A DNA stretch of 6,752 nucleotides from Desulfobacterales bacterium (GTDB taxonomy: Bacteria > Desulfobacterota > Desulfobulbia > Desulfobulbales > BM004). Under the pieces are notes generated by a model. The model worked only from the letters and a program-made list of their open reading frames with translations. It was not told where the DNA came from and made no database searches. The DNA is taken from positions 1 through 6,752 of the forward strand of contig JAUXHH010000089.1 of NCBI GenBank assembly GCA_030621655.1, read 5' to 3'. Of the stretch, positions 4,123 through 6,752 are shown piece after piece. The position numbers and the translations under genes were made by a program. The first letter of the stretch is position 1; the number at the start of each line of letters is the position of its first letter.

Positions 4123-6752
4123 ATGCCCACAACAAATTACAAGTCCACCCGATTCAGCACATTTAACCTTGCCGGGAATCCACTCAAGGGCTTCAATCTC
4201 ATTGATGCCAGTGCCGGAACCGGTAAAACCTATACCATCTGCGGCCTGGTACTCCGCCTTCTTCTTGAAAAAGACCTCAGCATCGAGCAAATCCTGGTTG
4301 TTACCTACACTGAAGCTGCCACTGAAGACCTGCGAGGCCGCATCAGGCAGAAACTCCGCCAGGCCCTTGACGCTCTTATCAACGGAGGAAGTGACGACGC
4401 TTTTCTGCAGGAGTACCTTGGCCGGATTTCTGATCCCGTGGAAGCCGGAAAACGATTCAGCGACGCCCTGCGAAGTTTTGACGAGGCTGCCATCTTCACC
4501 ATTCACAGTTTCTGCCAGCGGATGCTTCTTGAAAACAGCTTTGAGAGCAACACCCTTTTTGATACAGAACTGGTAGCTGACAACTCATATCTCATACAGG
4601 AAATTATCGAAGATTTCTGGCGCCGGATTTTTTATCAGCGTTCAATCCTTTTTACAGAGTATGTCGGTGATACGCTCAACCCACAGGCTCTGCTTGACTT
4701 TCTCAGAGCTTTCCTTCCCAGACCGTCACTCAAATTCATCCCTGCCGTTGAACCTGAAGCAGCCTGTGACAACCTCCCGGCTATCGAGGCTGAATACATT
4801 GAAGCGTACAGGGCCGTCTGCACTGCATGGGAGGCTGCCCGCAGTGAAGTCAGTAAAGACTTGCTCGACTCAAATGCGCTCAAGCGAAACATTTACAGGA
4901 AAAAGAAAATTCCAGAACTGTTGACGGGTATGGAGGATATGGCAGCAGCCAGCCGCCCTTCCCTGCACCTGTTTGATACATTTACCCTCTTTACCGGCAG
5001 CAAGATACTTTCCGCCACAAAATCAAAGGAAATCCCCAATATATTGCCGTTCTATGAAATCTGTGAAACCCTGACACAGGCACATTCCAACCTGTCGGGC
5101 CGCTATGACCGATGTATCCTGGCCCTAAAAAAGAAGCTGGCTGACTCTTTCCATCATGAATTCGACCTGCGTAAAAAAAGGGACAATATCTTTTCTTTTG
5201 ACGATCTGCTCCGCAGACTCCATGACGCTTTTGCAGGGCCTGGAGGACCGGATTTTGCTCGCACAGTGGCGCAAAAATACCCGGCGATTCTGATTGACGA
5301 ATTTCAGGATACCGACCCATTACAGTTTGAGATTTTTTTAGCAATACACAAGGAGCAGTCCCTTCTTTTTCTCATCGGCGACCCCAAACAAGCAATTTAC
5401 AGCTTCCGGGGAGCTGATATTTTCACCTATATGGATGCTGCTGCATCCAGGCCTCTTTCCCACTACACCCTGGATGTCAATCACCGCTCTAAACCTGAAC
5501 TTGTAAAAGCGGTTAACACCTTATTCAGCAGGAGCCGCAAACCTTTTATCTTTGATGCTATTCCATTCCAGCCGGTGTCCTCAACCCCAAAACCGGAACC
5601 TGAAAGTTTGCTCATCGATGGCAGGCAGGAAGAACCTTTTATTTTATGGCATCTGGACACCCAGCCGACTGCAGAGGCAACTGCATGTTCTAAAGATAGA
5701 AACAAGCCCAGATTAACCAAAACCGCTGCCCGGCGAACTATCATTACCGCAGTCGCCTCCGAGGTTACAAGGCTGCTTGCTCTTGCTGCAGAAAACAGGG
5801 CTTCTCTTAACGGGCAAAGACTTCATCCGGGAGATATTGCAATTCTGGTGCGAACAAATGATGAAGCCAGAGGAATGCAGCAGGCCCTGGCAGCATGTCA
5901 GGTGCCCAGTGTCCTGCACAGCGGGGATAATTTGTTTGCTTCCGAAGAAGCCGCGGAGATGGCATTGCTGCTTGGAGCAATTGCAGCACCGCATAACATA
6001 CGCAAAATTAAAACCGCGCTCCTTACCCGCTTCATCGGCCTGCAGGGAAATGACATCGAATTGTCCGGGCCTGCAACTGAAAAAGTTGTTGAACACTGGC
6101 TGACACGATTCAAAACCTATCATGAGTTATGGAACCGTAACGGTTTTATACAGATGTTCTGGACCATAATGGCTGAAAACCGGATACGCTCAAGAATGCT
6201 GGGTTTTGAAAACGGCGAGCGCACCCTCACCAACATCCTGCACCTTGCAGAAATTCTCCACCAGGAAGCCAGTGATCAGGGCCTGAACATGACAGCACTG
6301 CTGGGATATCTGCATGACCGGCTGGCAGGAGACCAGGCTAAAACCCCTGAACATCAACTGCGGCTGGAAAGTGACGCAGACAGGGTAAAAATCGTTACAA
6401 TTCATAAGGCAAAAGGCCTTGAATATCCGATTGTCTTCTGTCCATTCACCTGGGAAGGCACACGATTGACGCCCAAAAAAGGCTGTATTTTCCACCAGCC
6501 TGGAAAAACTGAAAGCAGGACTGAGATTATCTTTGACGGAGGTTCCCCGGAACTGGAAACACACCTGCAGCTCGCCATGGAAGAGGAAATGGCTGAAAAC
6601 CTGCGCCTGCTCTATGTTGCCGTCACCAGGGCTATTCATCGCTGCTATCTTGTATGGGGACCGATCAAAGGAGCTGAAACCTCCGGGCCCGTCTACCTCC
6701 TGCATCAGGGGCCTTCAGATTCCCAAAATACTGCTGCAGATTACCAGGCTGA
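4123..6752 (+). CDS. recB: RecBCD subunit RecB, helicase part (3' end outside window)
   Basis: The frame is open from the ATG at 4123 to the right edge: 876 residues with no stop, so the C-terminal nuclease domain expected of RecB (E. coli total about 1,180) is not visible. RecB is the 3'-5' SF1A helicase and nuclease of exonuclease V, which processes double-strand ends for RecA recombination. Motifs in order: Walker A ASAGTGKT (29-36, K35), Ia VVTYTEAA (about 59-66), FTIHSFCQR (about 125-133), motif II IDEFQDTD (391-398), motif III GDPKQAIYSFRGAD (419-432), NHRS (453-456), DIAILVRT (571-578), motif V VTIHKAKGLEYP (758-769) and motif VI LLYVAVTRA (829-837). FTIHSFCQRM and GDPKQAIYSFRGADIFTYM closely resemble E. 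coli RecB rather than UvrD, Rep or AddA. No other start codon lies between the upstream region and Walker A. The ATG lacks a clear Shine-Dalgarno. recC is not immediately upstream, where divergent prc lies instead. Confidence 0.96.
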   Translation, partial: MPTTNYKSTRFSTFNLAGNPLKGFNLIDASAGTGKTYTICGLVLRLLLEKDLSIEQILVVTYTEAATEDLRGRIRQKLRQALDALINGGSDDAFLQEYLGRISDPVEAGKRFSDALRSFDEAAIFTIHSFCQRMLLENSFESNTLFDTELVADNSYLIQEIIEDFWRRIFYQRSILFTEYVGDTLNPQALLDFLRAFLPRPSLKFIPAVEPEAACDNLPAIEAEYIEAYRAVCTAWEAARSEVSKDLLDSNALKRNIYRKKKIPELLTGMEDMAAASRPSLHLFDTFTLFTGSKILSATKSKEIPNILPFYEICETLTQAHSNLSGRYDRCILALKKKLADSFHHEFDLRKKRDNIFSFDDLLRRLHDAFAGPGGPDFARTVAQKYPAILIDEFQDTDPLQFEIFLAIHKEQSLLFLIGDPKQAIYSFRGADIFTYMDAAASRPLSHYTLDVNHRSKPELVKAVNTLFSRSRKPFIFDAIPFQPVSSTPKPEPESLLIDGRQEEPFILWHLDTQPTAEATACSKDRNKPRLTKTAARRTIITAVASEVTRLLALAAENRASLNGQRLHPGDIAILVRTNDEARGMQQALAACQVPSVLHSGDNLFASEEAAEMALLLGAIAAPHNIRKIKTALLTRFIGLQGNDIELSGPATEKVVEHWLTRFKTYHELWNRNGFIQMFWTIMAENRIRSRMLGFENGERTLTNILHLAEILHQEASDQGLNMTALLGYLHDRLAGDQAKTPEHQLRLESDADRVKIVTIHKAKGLEYPIVFCPFTWEGTRLTPKKGCIFHQPGKTESRTEIIFDGGSPELETHLQLAMEEEMAENLRLLYVAVTRAIHRCYLVWGPIKGAETSGPVYLLHQGPSDSQNTAADYQA

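Noticed and set aside
4063..4506. Minus-strand frame of 147 residues over the recB start
   Set aside because: It overlaps the recB Walker A and Ia motifs, has no recognisable domain, and the recB frame is clearly the coding one.
5481..6705. Several minus-strand frames (5481-5744, 5713-6123, 6190-6705) inside recB
   Set aside because: They are antisense to conserved RecB helicase motifs and have no independent evidence of coding.
4123..6752. Possibility that the helicase is UvrD, AddA or a defence-associated SF1 helicase
   Set aside because: The ASAGTGKT Walker A, FTIHSFCQRM, GDPKQAIYSFRGADIFTYM and the SVL-x-SGDNLFASEEA-type segment follow E. coli RecB closely, so RecB is preferred.
1..6752. 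CRISPR array, tRNA or rRNA, insertion sequence, or phage genes
   Set aside because: No regularly spaced direct repeats, cloverleaf-like sequence, transposase frame with terminal repeats, or phage protein was found on either strand.

Overview
The window holds four protein genes. Three are on the minus strand: two c-type multiheme cytochromes and a periplasmic tail-specific protease. One is on the plus strand: recB. The combination of heme-dense secreted cytochromes, a Prc-type protease and a RecB close to the proteobacterial form suggests an anaerobic, respiring Gram-negative bacterium. A member of the Desulfobacterota (old Deltaproteobacteria) is the most likely source. That placement is inferred from gene content and protein style; no rRNA or other phylogenetic marker is present.

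Layout, left to right. Positions 1-368 (minus) carry the first 122 codons of a secreted multiheme cytochrome that continues past the left edge. Positions 414-455 form a strong intrinsic terminator hairpin. Positions 467-1264 (minus) encode a complete 12-heme cytochrome with its own ribosome binding site and a good sigma70-like promoter at 1342-1369, flanked by short repeats. Positions 1370-1747 are a gene-free spacer with a few small inverted repeats and a probable weak terminator for the next gene. Positions 1748-3859 (minus) encode a complete 703-residue carboxy-terminal processing protease (prc/tsp). Positions 3860-4122 are an AT-rich divergent intergenic region. From 4123 to the right edge runs the N-terminal 876 residues of RecB, covering all the helicase motifs; its nuclease domain lies outside the window.

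How the genes work together. The two cytochromes are adjacent, co-oriented and recognisably related. They probably form one periplasmic electron-transfer unit, with the hairpin between them limiting readthrough from the 12-heme gene into the second. prc and recB share only a divergent intergenic region; one serves envelope protein turnover and the other double-strand-break repair, and nothing in the sequence ties them functionally.

The most interesting observation is the internal structure of the 12-heme cytochrome. Its heme spacings resolve into three tandem tetraheme modules, each with a non-heme histidine exactly 18 residues after the first heme cysteine. The neighbouring cytochrome begins with the same pattern. 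I found no CRISPR array, insertion sequence, phage gene, tRNA or rRNA, and no sign of a defence island beyond recB itself.
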